NCBI GenBank assembly: GCA_944322975.1
Contig: CALUQS010000026.1
Span: 1-35,490 of the forward strand
Origin: Candidatus Gastranaerophilales bacterium
Lineage (GTDB): Bacteria > Cyanobacteriota > Vampirovibrionia > Gastranaerophilales > Gastranaerophilaceae
Reading direction: 5' to 3'
Length of the DNA: 35,490 nucleotides
Part shown: positions 1-6,265 of the stretch, in pieces
How positions within the stretch are numbered: position 1 is the stretch's first letter
Layout: each line of letters opens with the position of its first letter
The notes under the pieces: generated by a model
Told to the model about the DNA's origin: nothing
Seen by the model: only the letters and a program-made list of their open reading frames with translations
Database searches by the model: none
Made by a program: the position numbers and the translations under genes

Positions 1-26
1 TGAAGTGTACCCTAAAAAGTGGACAA
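1..26 (+). repeat. IS left terminal inverted repeat (IRL)
   Basis: First 26 bases of the element, matching the reverse complement of 1325-1350 at 23 of 26 positions; mismatches are at positions 8, 9 and 13. It contains TGGACA at 20-25, a near-consensus -35 box, with TATGAT at 41-46 as a possible -10 (15-bp gap). A weak promoter starting in the left repeat is usual for IS3 elements. Confidence 0.9.
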
Positions 27-68
27 CAAAAAAGAGCGAGTATGATATAAAAAGAAAGGGTACAAACG

Positions 69-452
69 ATGGAAAAATTTACAAAAGAAGAAAAAACAAT
101 ACTGGAAAACAATCCAAATATTCAAGCAGTCTTATCAAATCAAGTGGTGTATACAAAAGGATTTAAAGAACAGGCAATAAAAGAATATGAAAGCGGTAAA
201 TCCGCAAATCAAATTTTTGAAGAAGCAGGTATAAATACATCAATTCTTTCAGATCATCCTGATTATGCATCTAAAACACTTTCAAAATGGAGAAATGCAA
301 ATCGTAAAAAAATAAATATACATTATCCTCAAAAGAACATAAAAAACAAAGATTCCGCATACAAAAAGTTACTTAAACGCAATGAGTATTTGGAGGCAGA
401 AAATGAATTTCTAAAAAAGTTGCAAATACTGAACAATCAGTTCAGAAAATAA
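69..452 (+). CDS. IS3-family transposase OrfA (HTH subunit)
   Basis: This 127-residue protein is the N-terminal, DNA-binding part of the transposase. Residues about 30-80 hold a helix-turn-helix-like stretch (FKEQAIKEYESGKSANQIFE...LSKWRN) that would recognise the element ends. The C-terminal 30 residues (KKLLKRNEYLEAENEFLKKL) look like the leucine-zipper/coiled coil common to IS3 OrfA proteins. ATG at 69 follows a purine-rich GAAAGGG at 54-60. In this family OrfA alone is usually a regulator of transposition, while the OrfAB fusion is the active transposase. The family call is secure; the subgroup is inferred from terminus type and frameshift motif. Confidence 0.88.
   Translation: MEKFTKEEKTILENNPNIQAVLSNQVVYTKGFKEQAIKEYESGKSANQIFEEAGINTSILSDHPDYASKTLSKWRNANRKKINIHYPQKNIKNKDSAYKKLLKRNEYLEAENEFLKKLQILNNQFRK
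413..419 (+). other. Programmed -1 frameshift heptamer A AAA AAG
   Basis: Near the 3' end of OrfA the codons CTA AAA AAG place A_AAA_AAG in the classical X_XXY_YYZ register. The -1 frame is open from 407 without a stop right through OrfB to 1324. Slippage here would join OrfA residue ~117 to a sequence beginning VANTEQSVQK and continue into OrfB, giving an OrfAB transposase of about 420 residues. The slippery sequence and open frame are directly visible; use of the site is inferred from IS3 biology. Confidence 0.82.
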
Positions 453-508
453 CACCTGTTTTAAAATATGAAATAATTAGTTCAATAAATAAATATCCTG
501 TATCAAAA

Positions 509-1324
509 ATGTGTAAAATAGCCAAAGTATCAAAAAGCGGATATTACAAATGGTTGAGAAATAAAGACAAAATTTCCTTTAATGATATTTTAGATTACAC
601 GCTTGTAAAAGATATATTTTTTACCGAAAAAGAGAAAATAGGAATACGAAGAATAAAAATGAAATTAGAAGATATATATGGAAAAATAATGAATAGAAAG
701 AAAATTGCAAGGATAATGAAGGAATTGAATTTAAAAACAAGAACCAGAAGAAAGAATCCTTACAAAACCCAAATAAAGAAAAATTGTGAGAATTTTTACT
801 GTGAAAATTTATTACAACGAAATTTTAAGAATAAACTACCGTATAAAGCTCTAGGCATAGATATAACTTATTTAAAATACAATGCTAGATTTGCTTATCT
901 GTGTGTATTATTAGATGTTAAAACAACAGAAATCATTTCTTATGCGTTGAGTCGCACAATGTCTAAAGAACTTGCGTTAGCAACAATAGATGGAGGTTTA
1001 GAAACAATAAAAGATAATAAATATTCAACAATAATACATTCAGACAGAGGCAGCCAATTTACAAGTAAGGCATACAAAGATTTATTGTTAACAAATGGTT
1101 TAACTCAATCAATGTCTGCACCTGCAAGTCCAAGAGATAATGCGGTAATAGAATCATTTTTCGGTCATTTAAAAGATGAGATTGATTTAAAAGGAATAAA
1201 AACATTTGAACAAGTTGTAGCTACAATAGATAATTACATGTATTACTACAACAATGAAAGAAGACAATGGAATAAAAATAGAATGACTCCGGTTGAATAC
1301 AGGAAATTTTTAATGGCGAGTTAA
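509..1324 (+). CDS. IS3-family transposase OrfB (DDE catalytic subunit)
   Basis: This 271-residue protein (from the ATG at 509) is the catalytic half of the transposase. Residues ~40-85 form the HTH_21-type region (IGIRRIKMKLEDIYG...NRKKIARIM), and residues ~112-265 form the rve integrase core. The catalytic triad is visible as D118 (GIDITYL), D179 (HSDRGSQF) and E215 (NAVIESFF). The last two are separated by exactly 35 residues, the DD(35)E spacing of IS3 elements. The frame is open upstream to 407, so translation probably starts in OrfA by -1 frameshifting rather than at 509. No disruption is seen. Confidence 0.93.
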   Translation: MCKIAKVSKSGYYKWLRNKDKISFNDILDYTLVKDIFFTEKEKIGIRRIKMKLEDIYGKIMNRKKIARIMKELNLKTRTRRKNPYKTQIKKNCENFYCENLLQRNFKNKLPYKALGIDITYLKYNARFAYLCVLLDVKTTEIISYALSRTMSKELALATIDGGLETIKDNKYSTIIHSDRGSQFTSKAYKDLLLTNGLTQSMSAPASPRDNAVIESFFGHLKDEIDLKGIKTFEQVVATIDNYMYYYNNERRQWNKNRMTPVEYRKFLMAS

Positions 1325-1350
1325 TTGTCCACTTTTTGGGGGTCACTTCA
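1325..1350 (-). repeat. IS right terminal inverted repeat (IRR)
   Basis: The 26 bases directly after the OrfB stop codon (1322-1324). Read on the minus strand they begin TGAAGTGACCCCC and end GTGGACAA, mirroring the left terminus. The next bases (ccg) enter a GC-rich intergenic repeat. Confidence 0.9.
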
Positions 1351-1575
1351 CCGATTCCGCTCCCCCGAGGAGAGGGAGAATAATTAAGGTGAATTCTGTA
1401 GCCCTCACCCCGGCCCCTCTCCCAGCGGGAGAGGGGGTATTTTAGCTTTGCCCACCCTACGATTCTCAGGGCCTGAGCCCCCTCACCCCGGCGTTCACCA
1501 CCTCAGTGGCGTGGGAGTATATTTAAGGTGAATTTTATAGCCTCATTCCGCCCTTTTCACCTAGTGAGATGAGTG
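1351..1575. repeat. GC-rich array of degenerate palindromic intergenic repeats
   Basis: A non-coding stretch far richer in G+C than its surroundings. CCCTCACCCCGGC occurs exactly at 1402-1414 and 1480-1492, with a degenerate form at 1541-1551. A second module, TTAAGGTGAATT followed by a degenerate TAGCC-TCA, occurs at 1385-1407 and 1524-1545. Between them are hairpins: CCCCTCTCCC (1414-1423) with GGGAGAGGGG (1427-1436) is a perfect 10-bp stem with a 3-base loop; CTCAGG/CCTGAG pair around 1471; TCAC/GTGA pair around 1562. It resembles an interspersed REP-like family. The IS inserted at its left edge. No reading frame or RNA gene was recognised. Confidence 0.65.
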
Positions 1576-1794
1576 CGCATAAAAAACAGAAAAACGCCTC
1601 TATGACAAAATTTACAAATATTTTATTCCGAACAAATTCCCAAAATACACGCAGGCACAAGAAAAATTTCACTCTAAAAAATTAATATAAGTGAATTTAC
1701 ATTAATTAAATTATGTACGACAATCTTTGTTGGGTATATTATTATAATAGAGAAATATATTTTAAGGATAAAAACATAATCCCGGAGGGATATC
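1576..1794 (+). promoter_or_regulatory. murA upstream region with -10 box and Shine-Dalgarno
   Basis: No gene is seen in this AT-rich spacer. A consensus -10 hexamer TATAAT lies at 1743-1748, with no convincing -35. GGAGGGA at 1783-1789 is a strong ribosome-binding site six bases before the TTG at 1795, and it settles the choice of that unusual start codon. Confidence 0.5.
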
Positions 1795-3132
1795 TTGGTT
1801 GAAAAACTAAAAATAACAGGCGGAAATTCGTTAAAAGGCGAAGTTTCAATAAGCGGGGCAAAAAACTCCGTACTCAAACTAATGGCTGCAGCTATACTGC
1901 CTAAAGGCGAAACCATTATACACAATGTACCCGAGCTTACTGATGTAAATATTATGCTGCGGGTAATAGAAGAATTAGGCGTAAAAACAAAATACGATAA
2001 AATTTCCAAAACAGTAGCGATTGATGCCACTGACATATCAAGCATTACCGCAAAATACGAACTCGTCAGCAAAATGCGTGCCTCTTTTATTATACTGGGG
2101 GCGCTTGTTTCCAGATGCAAAGAGGCAATTGTTGCACTGCCAGGCGGATGTGCTATTGGAGAAAGAAGAGTTGATTTTCATATAAAAGGACTTGAAGCAC
2201 TCGGAGCTGAAATAAAAATAGAAAACGGCTACGTGCATGCTAATGCTCAAAAACTTGTCGGAACTGATATTTATCTTGATATTCCCTCGGTTGGTGCTAC
2301 AGAAAACCTTATACTTGCGTCTATTCTGGCAGAAGGTTCAACAAGAATCCAAAACGCAGCACAGGAACCTGAAATTGTTGACCTTGCTAATTTCTTAAAT
2401 GCAATGGGGGCAGATGTTTCCGGCGCAGGTACATCAGAAATTGTTATTAACGGTGTAAAACAAGAAGACCTTCACCCTATTGAATATACGACTATTCCTG
2501 ACAGAATTGAGGCAGGAACGTATATGGCAGCTATTATTGCAACAAAGGGCAAAGGGATTATAAAAAATGTACTGCCTTCGCATTTAACATTTTACAATTC
2601 AAAATTGATGAAGATGGGGGCGAACATAAAACTTTTAGAACCGACGGTTATAGAAGTAAGCTGCAATCAAAGATTAAATTCTGTTAACATTGTTACACAG
2701 CCCTATCCGGGGTTTCCAACTGACCTTCAGGCAATAGCTATGGCAATGTTGACAACCGCTGACGGTGTAAGCATTGTAACAGAAAGCTTATACGAAAACA
2801 GATTTATGCAGGTTCCTGAACTTCGACGTATGGGGGCTGACATTCATCAGGAAAGAAACCATGCTCTGATACGCGGTGTTCAAAGACTTACAGGAGCAAA
2901 TGTTAAAGCAAGCGACCTTAGGGCAGGTGCATCACTTATAATAGCAGCTCTTATGGCCGAGGGAGAAAGCGATATAGAAGCACTCCATCATATTGACAGA
3001 GGTTATGAGCTATTTGAAACAAAATTTGCCAATTTGGGGGCAAATATAGTAAGATACAATGATGAGAGTGATATTTTAATTAAAAACAGCTCAGAGGTTA
3101 CAAATAAAGGAAGTATAAATGCCTCAATATAA
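1795..3132 (+). CDS. murA: UDP-N-acetylglucosamine 1-carboxyvinyltransferase MurA
   Basis: MurA transfers enolpyruvate from PEP to UDP-GlcNAc, the first committed step of peptidoglycan synthesis, in the cytoplasm. The 445-residue protein has the K23-N24 substrate-binding pair (SGAKNSVL) and the catalytic loop PGGCAIGERRVD with C119, the cysteine alkylated by fosfomycin in typical MurA enzymes; the enzyme is therefore predicted sensitive rather than of the Asp type. Later motifs include PDRIEAGTYMAA and YPGFPTDLQA. The TTG start is chosen for the GGAGGGA just upstream. It is slightly longer than the usual ~420 residues because of a hydrophilic C-terminal tail, whose coding end overlaps the next gene by 14 bases. 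Confidence 0.96.
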   Translation: MVEKLKITGGNSLKGEVSISGAKNSVLKLMAAAILPKGETIIHNVPELTDVNIMLRVIEELGVKTKYDKISKTVAIDATDISSITAKYELVSKMRASFIILGALVSRCKEAIVALPGGCAIGERRVDFHIKGLEALGAEIKIENGYVHANAQKLVGTDIYLDIPSVGATENLILASILAEGSTRIQNAAQEPEIVDLANFLNAMGADVSGAGTSEIVINGVKQEDLHPIEYTTIPDRIEAGTYMAAIIATKGKGIIKNVLPSHLTFYNSKLMKMGANIKLLEPTVIEVSCNQRLNSVNIVTQPYPGFPTDLQAIAMAMLTTADGVSIVTESLYENRFMQVPELRRMGADIHQERNHALIRGVQRLTGANVKASDLRAGASLIIAALMAEGESDIEALHHIDRGYELFETKFANLGANIVRYNDESDILIKNSSEVTNKGSINASI

Positions 3133-3454
3133 AAGATGGTATGACCATGATCCGGTTTTAATGGAAGTAGTTGAGCTTCTGCGCAATTATCAGGATGAAT
3201 TAAGAGCGCAGGCTGAAATCTTTCTTGCAAAAAAAAAAAAAAAAGTCTCAAAAGAAACTATAGACAAATTTTATGAAATGGTAAAGCCAATAAACGGGAA
3301 CAGATGGTATGATAAAGACCCTGTTATCTCTAAGACAATAGAACTTTTGAGAGTAGTTCCGCCGGAAATTCAAAAATCAGCTGCTGAAAACTTTATTAAA
3401 TCATTAGAAGGCATGGGAATTGATAAGGACGCTAAAAAGCAGCCTCAAGAATGA
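3119..3454 (+). CDS. Small two-repeat protein of unknown function, coupled to murA
   Basis: I do not recognise this 111-residue hydrophilic protein. It is built of two similar halves: residues 6-38 begin RWYDHDPVLMEVVELLR and residues 62-98 begin RWYDKDPVISKTIELLR, so an internal duplication is clear. There is no signal peptide or membrane segment. Its ATG lies inside the murA 3' end with AAGGAAG (3107-3113) upstream, so translation is probably coupled to murA. A run of 16 A (3229-3244) encodes a lysine string between the two repeats; both halves are in frame at this length. A terminator follows, closing a murA-led unit. A role near peptidoglycan precursor synthesis is only a guess from context. 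Confidence 0.8.
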   Translation: MPQYKRWYDHDPVLMEVVELLRNYQDELRAQAEIFLAKKKKKVSKETIDKFYEMVKPINGNRWYDKDPVISKTIELLRVVPPEIQKSAAENFIKSLEGMGIDKDAKKQPQE

Positions 3455-3477
3455 ATAATAAAATAAATTTATAATAG

Positions 3478-3510
3478 AAAAAAGACTGTCTTTTTATGAC
3501 AGTCTTTTTT
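3478..3510 (+). terminator. Rho-independent terminator after murA unit
   Basis: A perfect 13-bp stem: AAAAAAGACTGTC (3478-3490) pairs with GACAGTCTTTTTT (3498-3510) across a 7-base loop, ending in a six-T run. It sits 23 bases after the stop of the small two-repeat gene. Confidence 0.9.
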
Positions 3511-3545
3511 ATGCTAATTATCAATGCAGAAAGCAAGGTAATTTT

Positions 3546-3604
3546 GTAACAAATTTTAAACAAATATAAAAATTTGTTACCACATTTTACTACAAAAGTG
3601 GTAA
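3546..3604 (+). promoter_or_regulatory. Two overlapping inverted repeats upstream of 3633 gene
   Basis: GTAACAAATTTT (3546-3557) is perfectly complementary to AAAATTTGTTAC (3569-3580). A second pair, TTACCAC (3577-3583) and GTGGTAA (3598-3604), uses the last four bases of the first. The two hairpins therefore compete for TTAC at 3577-3580. They could be protein-binding operators or alternative leader folds. No T-tract follows, so neither is a plain terminator. The gene begins 29 bases downstream. Confidence 0.5.
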
Positions 3605-3632
3605 TATTTAATAAAAAAAGGGAAAAAGATTT

Positions 3633-4184
3633 ATGAAAGTTACTGCTGTCTCTGCGAATGGACAAAATCGCATTATTTCTGCTGGAAAAAATTCTAAAAC
3701 AAATAATCCTTCTTTCAATGGAGTGTATGTTAAAGGTCTAAAACAACAGGATATTTTAAATTTATGTGAGGACGGACCGGGTATCTGGCGTATGATAAAA
3801 ACGGTTACACCAGCTTTAAAAGAAAAATTTCCAATGTTTCATACTGTTATACAGGTCGGAAGGGATTATTTCAGGGACATAAAAGTTTCATTTATGCGTA
3901 ATACCGCAATGGACAATGATTTAAAAAACTATATTATTTATAAAAACAATTCAACATTTATGTTCCCTAACCATATTATTGATTCTTTTAAATACGGAAG
4001 TGATGATTATGCCGGATTTTTAGACGGTAAAAACTACACACCGATGTTAAGAATGCAATACGGCAAACTGGGCGAAACCAATGCAACTAATAAATTTATG
4101 CAGTTTATAAAATCCACTAATCAGGATTCTGTAATACGACACATGTATGAAAATGAATCTGCTCAATTTGCCAACAGAGTATAA
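3633..4184 (+). CDS. Hypothetical protein with N-terminal PSFNG motif
   Basis: Unrecognised 183-residue protein. Residues 1-24 are polar and Ser/Asn/Lys rich, then comes NNPSFNGVYVKG (about residues 24-35), after which a folded, mixed charged/aromatic domain starts. There is no hydrophobic signal peptide or membrane segment. The next gene has the same design, a short polar leader then P-A-F-G, suggesting a shared N-terminal tag. ATG at 3633 has AAAGGGA a few bases upstream. It lies 18 bases before the next gene and probably shares its transcript, ending at the terminator at 4933. Function is unknown; a sorting or export signal in the N-terminus is inference. Confidence 0.78.
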   Translation: MKVTAVSANGQNRIISAGKNSKTNNPSFNGVYVKGLKQQDILNLCEDGPGIWRMIKTVTPALKEKFPMFHTVIQVGRDYFRDIKVSFMRNTAMDNDLKNYIIYKNNSTFMFPNHIIDSFKYGSDDYAGFLDGKNYTPMLRMQYGKLGETNATNKFMQFIKSTNQDSVIRHMYENESAQFANRV

Positions 4185-4202
4185 GTTGTCTGGAGTAAAA
4201 AA

Positions 4203-4901
4203 ATGAAAATTAATTCAATTAATAACAATGTTTATTCCGCTAAAAACCAGGAAAATCAAAAGAAATCTCCGGCTTTTGGCGCACAGGTTTTTTATCATAG
4301 TGCAATACAGGATGTTATTTCTAACGAAGTAGTTGATATATCACAAGGTGTATTAAAAACTTTAATGGATAAAATTATTCCTTATCTGCAAAGATTGGAG
4401 GACAATAATTTAATAATAACAATTAGCGGCGCACAAAAAAAACCCGGTTTTTTAGATTTGTTTAAAAGCAAACCTGATCAGGGGCTTAAATTTGATTTGA
4501 ACTATTTTGACGCTAAGAAATTCTATAACAAATTTATGTCAGATAAAGAATTGCCTAAATTTTTGCATCCGGATTTCTTGAACGGTTTCCGAAGAAAAGA
4601 TGATGTACTTATGGACACACTTACAGAAACTATCGGTGTAGGGAAAATATACAGACCTGATAAAGGAGAAACTCCTGAACAATATATATCAGAACTTCTG
4701 CCTAAAATGCAGGAACATTTAAGAATTATGCCTAAACTTATTACAGAAGGCAGAAATGATATAAAATTCAACTCTCAGATACAGCGCTTTGTTCGTATGG
4801 AAACTCAGGATGCAAATCAACGCAAACCCTGGAATTTATACAGAGGAATTGAGTTTGATTATCCGACAATCGGCTTTAGTGATATAAAAGATGTTGTTTA
4901 A
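4203..4901 (+). CDS. Hypothetical protein with N-terminal PAFGA motif
   Basis: Unrecognised 232-residue protein. Residues 1-22 are polar and Asn/Lys rich (MKINSINNNVYSAKNQENQK), followed by SPAFGAQVF at about 22-30 and then a globular, charged domain without membrane segments or cysteine motifs. ATG at 4203 is preceded by TGGAG at a suitable distance. It is the second gene of a pair with the 183-residue protein. The two share the leader plan but no obvious similarity in the body. A strong terminator follows. The role is unknown. Confidence 0.78.
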   Translation: MKINSINNNVYSAKNQENQKKSPAFGAQVFYHSAIQDVISNEVVDISQGVLKTLMDKIIPYLQRLEDNNLIITISGAQKKPGFLDLFKSKPDQGLKFDLNYFDAKKFYNKFMSDKELPKFLHPDFLNGFRRKDDVLMDTLTETIGVGKIYRPDKGETPEQYISELLPKMQEHLRIMPKLITEGRNDIKFNSQIQRFVRMETQDANQRKPWNLYRGIEFDYPTIGFSDIKDVV

Positions 4902-4932
4902 AATATTTTATCTTTTTATATATAAATAAAAT

Positions 4933-4966
4933 AAAAAATCCGGTAAATTAATTACCGGATTTTTTT
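4933..4966. terminator. Bidirectional rho-independent terminator
   Basis: AAAAAATCCGGTAA (4933-4946) pairs with TTACCGGATTTTTT (4952-4965) around a 5-base loop. The A-run on one side and T-run on the other let it work in both directions. It separates the plus-strand gene ending at 4901 from the convergent minus-strand XRE gene ending at 4975. Confidence 0.9.
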
Positions 4967-4974
4967 GTCTGGTT

Positions 4975-5289
4975 TTATTTTACAAGAGCTTTGGCTATCC
5001 TGTAAAAGTCTTTCATTCTATCCGGATTATTTTCCAGCAGATTTTCAATCTCTGCTTTTAAATCTGCGTTAGAGTTATGATGCTCAAATTGAAAAACATC
5101 ACTAAAATCTGCATCAAGCACCATTAAAATTTTTTCCAGTGTAGATATCAGAGGATAATTTCTGCCGGTGACTATATTGCTCAGTGTAGTTGGCTCCACT
5201 CCGATAATTTCAGCAAGTTTTTCCTGACTTATATGTTTTTGCTTTATCAGTTCTTTTATCCGTTTGCCGAGCAGCTTTTTTTTATCCAT
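4975..5289 (-). CDS. XRE-family transcriptional regulator
   Basis: This 104-residue protein has an N-terminal Cro/C1-type helix-turn-helix (HTH_3) at residues ~8-63: ISQEKLAEIIGVEPTTLSNI holds the two DNA-contacting helices, and GRNYPLISTLEKILMVLDAD continues the fold. The C-terminal ~40 residues (ADLKAEIENLLENNPDRMKDF) are helical and probably mediate dimerisation. Its promoter region carries a 15-bp inverted repeat with three AGTATAAAT half-sites, so autoregulation is likely. The same half-site forms the palindromes at the flagellin and 73-residue gene promoters nearby, making those candidate targets (inference). AAGGAA at 5301-5306 serves translation. A four-codon upstream frame (5296-5282) overlaps the start codon. 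Confidence 0.88.
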   Translation of the reverse strand: MDKKKLLGKRIKELIKQKHISQEKLAEIIGVEPTTLSNIVTGRNYPLISTLEKILMVLDADFSDVFQFEHHNSNADLKAEIENLLENNPDRMKDFYRIAKALVK

Positions 5290-5350
5290 CTCTCATTGGT
5301 TTCCTTTTTGCTACTCTTTAATCGTACAAAATAAAACGAACCGCTGACAT

Positions 5351-5392
5351 AAATTTATACTGATTATATTTAGTATAAATCAGTATAAATTT
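5351..5392. promoter_or_regulatory. Operator-like inverted repeat in XRE promoter
   Basis: AAATTTATACTGATT (5351-5365) is perfectly repeated in inverted form as AATCAGTATAAATTT (5378-5392). The motif AGTATAAAT appears directly at 5372-5380 and 5382-5390 (10-bp phase) and inverted at 5353-5361. The repeats also contain -10-like TATAAT/TATAAA on the minus strand, so a bound regulator would cover the promoter of the XRE gene. Autoregulation is inferred from position. Confidence 0.65.
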
Positions 5393-5489
5393 AATTTAAT
5401 CAATACAATAACATTACTACAGCAAAAATATTATTAATAACTTTTAGCAGTATGTATGTTACTATATTTCCGGATTCTTGTAATTATCT

Positions 5490-5687
5490 TTACATCTTAT
5501 CAAGCATCTTCTTGTTATCATTTGCGGTATTTTCTCTTGAGTGAATAACTCTGTCTATACTCTTTTCTGTCTTTATAGAAGATGTTCCGCTTTGTACGGC
5601 CTTGTCTGTATTAAGCGGTTTTCCCCAGTTAATATAACCTATCCATAATGCAGCTGCTGCAATAACAAGAATAATGAATTTTACCAT
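5490..5687 (-). CDS. Small single-pass membrane protein, unknown
   Basis: A 65-residue frame with a clear N-terminal hydrophobic helix (MVKFIILVIAAAALWIGYI) followed by a polar, Lys/Asp-rich tail of ~45 residues. This would be a signal anchor with the tail outside the membrane. TGGAGA lies about 11-14 bases upstream of the ATG, which supports translation. No family was recognised. It stands between the XRE regulator gene and a 73-residue gene. Confidence 0.6.
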   Translation of the reverse strand: MVKFIILVIAAAALWIGYINWGKPLNTDKAVQSGTSSIKTEKSIDRVIHSRENTANDNKKMLDKM

Positions 5688-5767
5688 AATAAAATAATCT
5701 CCATTGAACTAATATATTTAATATTAACTGTTTTTTTTATATTGTAATCAACTAAAAACAGCATATT

Positions 5768-5989
5768 TTAGCCGCGTTTCCAAGCAATCATTCTTACACC
5801 TTCCTGTGTCGGGTGTGCTGTTGTATAAATGGTAAAATTATTTCTCGGCTTGTTGTATTTAATCAAAAAATCTTTATTTTTAATATCTTCTACGCACGTG
5901 TCATAACCGAATTCATCTCTGATAATTTCGGCCAAAAATTTTTGGTCTTCATTTAAAGACAAATCACTAAGGTTTTTGACGATACGCAT
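5768..5989 (-). CDS. Small cytoplasmic protein of unknown function
   Basis: A 73-residue soluble protein (MRIVKNLSDLSLNEDQKFLA...VRMIAWKRG) of balanced composition with no signal peptide. No family was recognised. No Shine-Dalgarno is visible. Instead, TATAAA on the minus strand (5998-6003) lies eight bases before the ATG, so the transcript may be leaderless. The palindrome TTATACTTTTGTATAA (5999-6014) covers that -10 box, suggesting control by the same factor that binds the flagellin promoter region. Confidence 0.6.
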   Translation of the reverse strand: MRIVKNLSDLSLNEDQKFLAEIIRDEFGYDTCVEDIKNKDFLIKYNKPRNNFTIYTTAHPTQEGVRMIAWKRG

Positions 5990-5995
5990 ATTATC

Positions 5996-6017
5996 ATTTT
6001 ATACTTTTGTATAAAAT
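5996..6017. promoter_or_regulatory. Palindromic operator candidate, site C
   Basis: ATTTTATAC (5996-6004) and GTATAAAAT (6009-6017) form perfect 9-bp arms around TTTT. The core matches TTATACTTTNGTATAA, which also occurs at 7281 and 7360. It lies directly on the probable -10 of the 73-residue gene. Confidence 0.62.
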
Positions 6018-6160
6018 TTTGCACCTTTTGGTATATATTTGATATAAAATTGATACATTATTTAACATGTACCTCTTGCTGTTGTAATGTAAAAACAATA
6101 TAACAGCGAAAATCAAACATAAAACAACATTGTCAGCACGAATGTGATAAAAGACGAGAG

Positions 6161-6188
6161 ACGGCAGCCGCAAAATAGCAGCTGCCGT
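6161..6188 (-). terminator. Probable terminator downstream of flagellin gene
   Basis: ACGGCAGC (6161-6168) and GCTGCCGT (6181-6188) form a GC-rich 8-bp stem with a 12-base loop. On the minus strand it is followed by CTCTCGTCTTTTATC, which is only moderately T-rich. It lies 78 bases past the flagellin stop. The surrounding 5990-6265 holds no convincing gene. Confidence 0.55.
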
Positions 6189-6265
6189 TAAGAGAGACAT
6201 TTTGTGTCTTTATTTATTAAATCTTACGGTAGTTTTAAGGGATATAATTTAATCAGGTATTTATC

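Larger units (their letters stand above)
1..1350 (+). mobile_element. Complete IS3-family insertion sequence (IS150-like)
   Basis: A 1350-bp element bounded by 26-bp imperfect terminal inverted repeats. The left end reads TGAAGTGTACCCTAAAAAGT and the reverse complement of the right end reads TGAAGTGACCCCCAAAAAGT, both followed by GGACAA; 23 of 26 positions agree. It holds two overlapping frames: an HTH-type OrfA and a DDE transposase OrfB in the -1 frame, joined by an A6G slippery site. This is the usual IS3-family plan, and the CCCCCAAAAAGT-GGACA end type resembles the IS150 subgroup. Both frames are intact, so it may be active. The left terminus is base 1 of the window, so the left flank and any target duplication cannot be seen. 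Confidence 0.93.

Noticed and set aside
1351..1575. CRISPR array
   Set aside because: The repeats are degenerate, unevenly spaced and palindromic, there are no regular unique spacers, and no cas gene is in the window.
1674..2120. A 148-codon minus-strand frame over the murA 5' end
   Set aside because: It is antisense to murA codons, with no ribosome-binding site or family motif.
5728..5761. CTGTTTTT/AAAAACAG as a terminator for the 73-residue gene
   Set aside because: The stem is almost all A-T with an 18-base loop and no following T-tract on the minus strand.
5994..6200. A 68-codon minus-strand open frame between the flagellin and 73-residue genes
   Set aside because: It spans the probable terminator hairpin and the operator palindrome, has no ribosome-binding site, and its composition is not protein-like.
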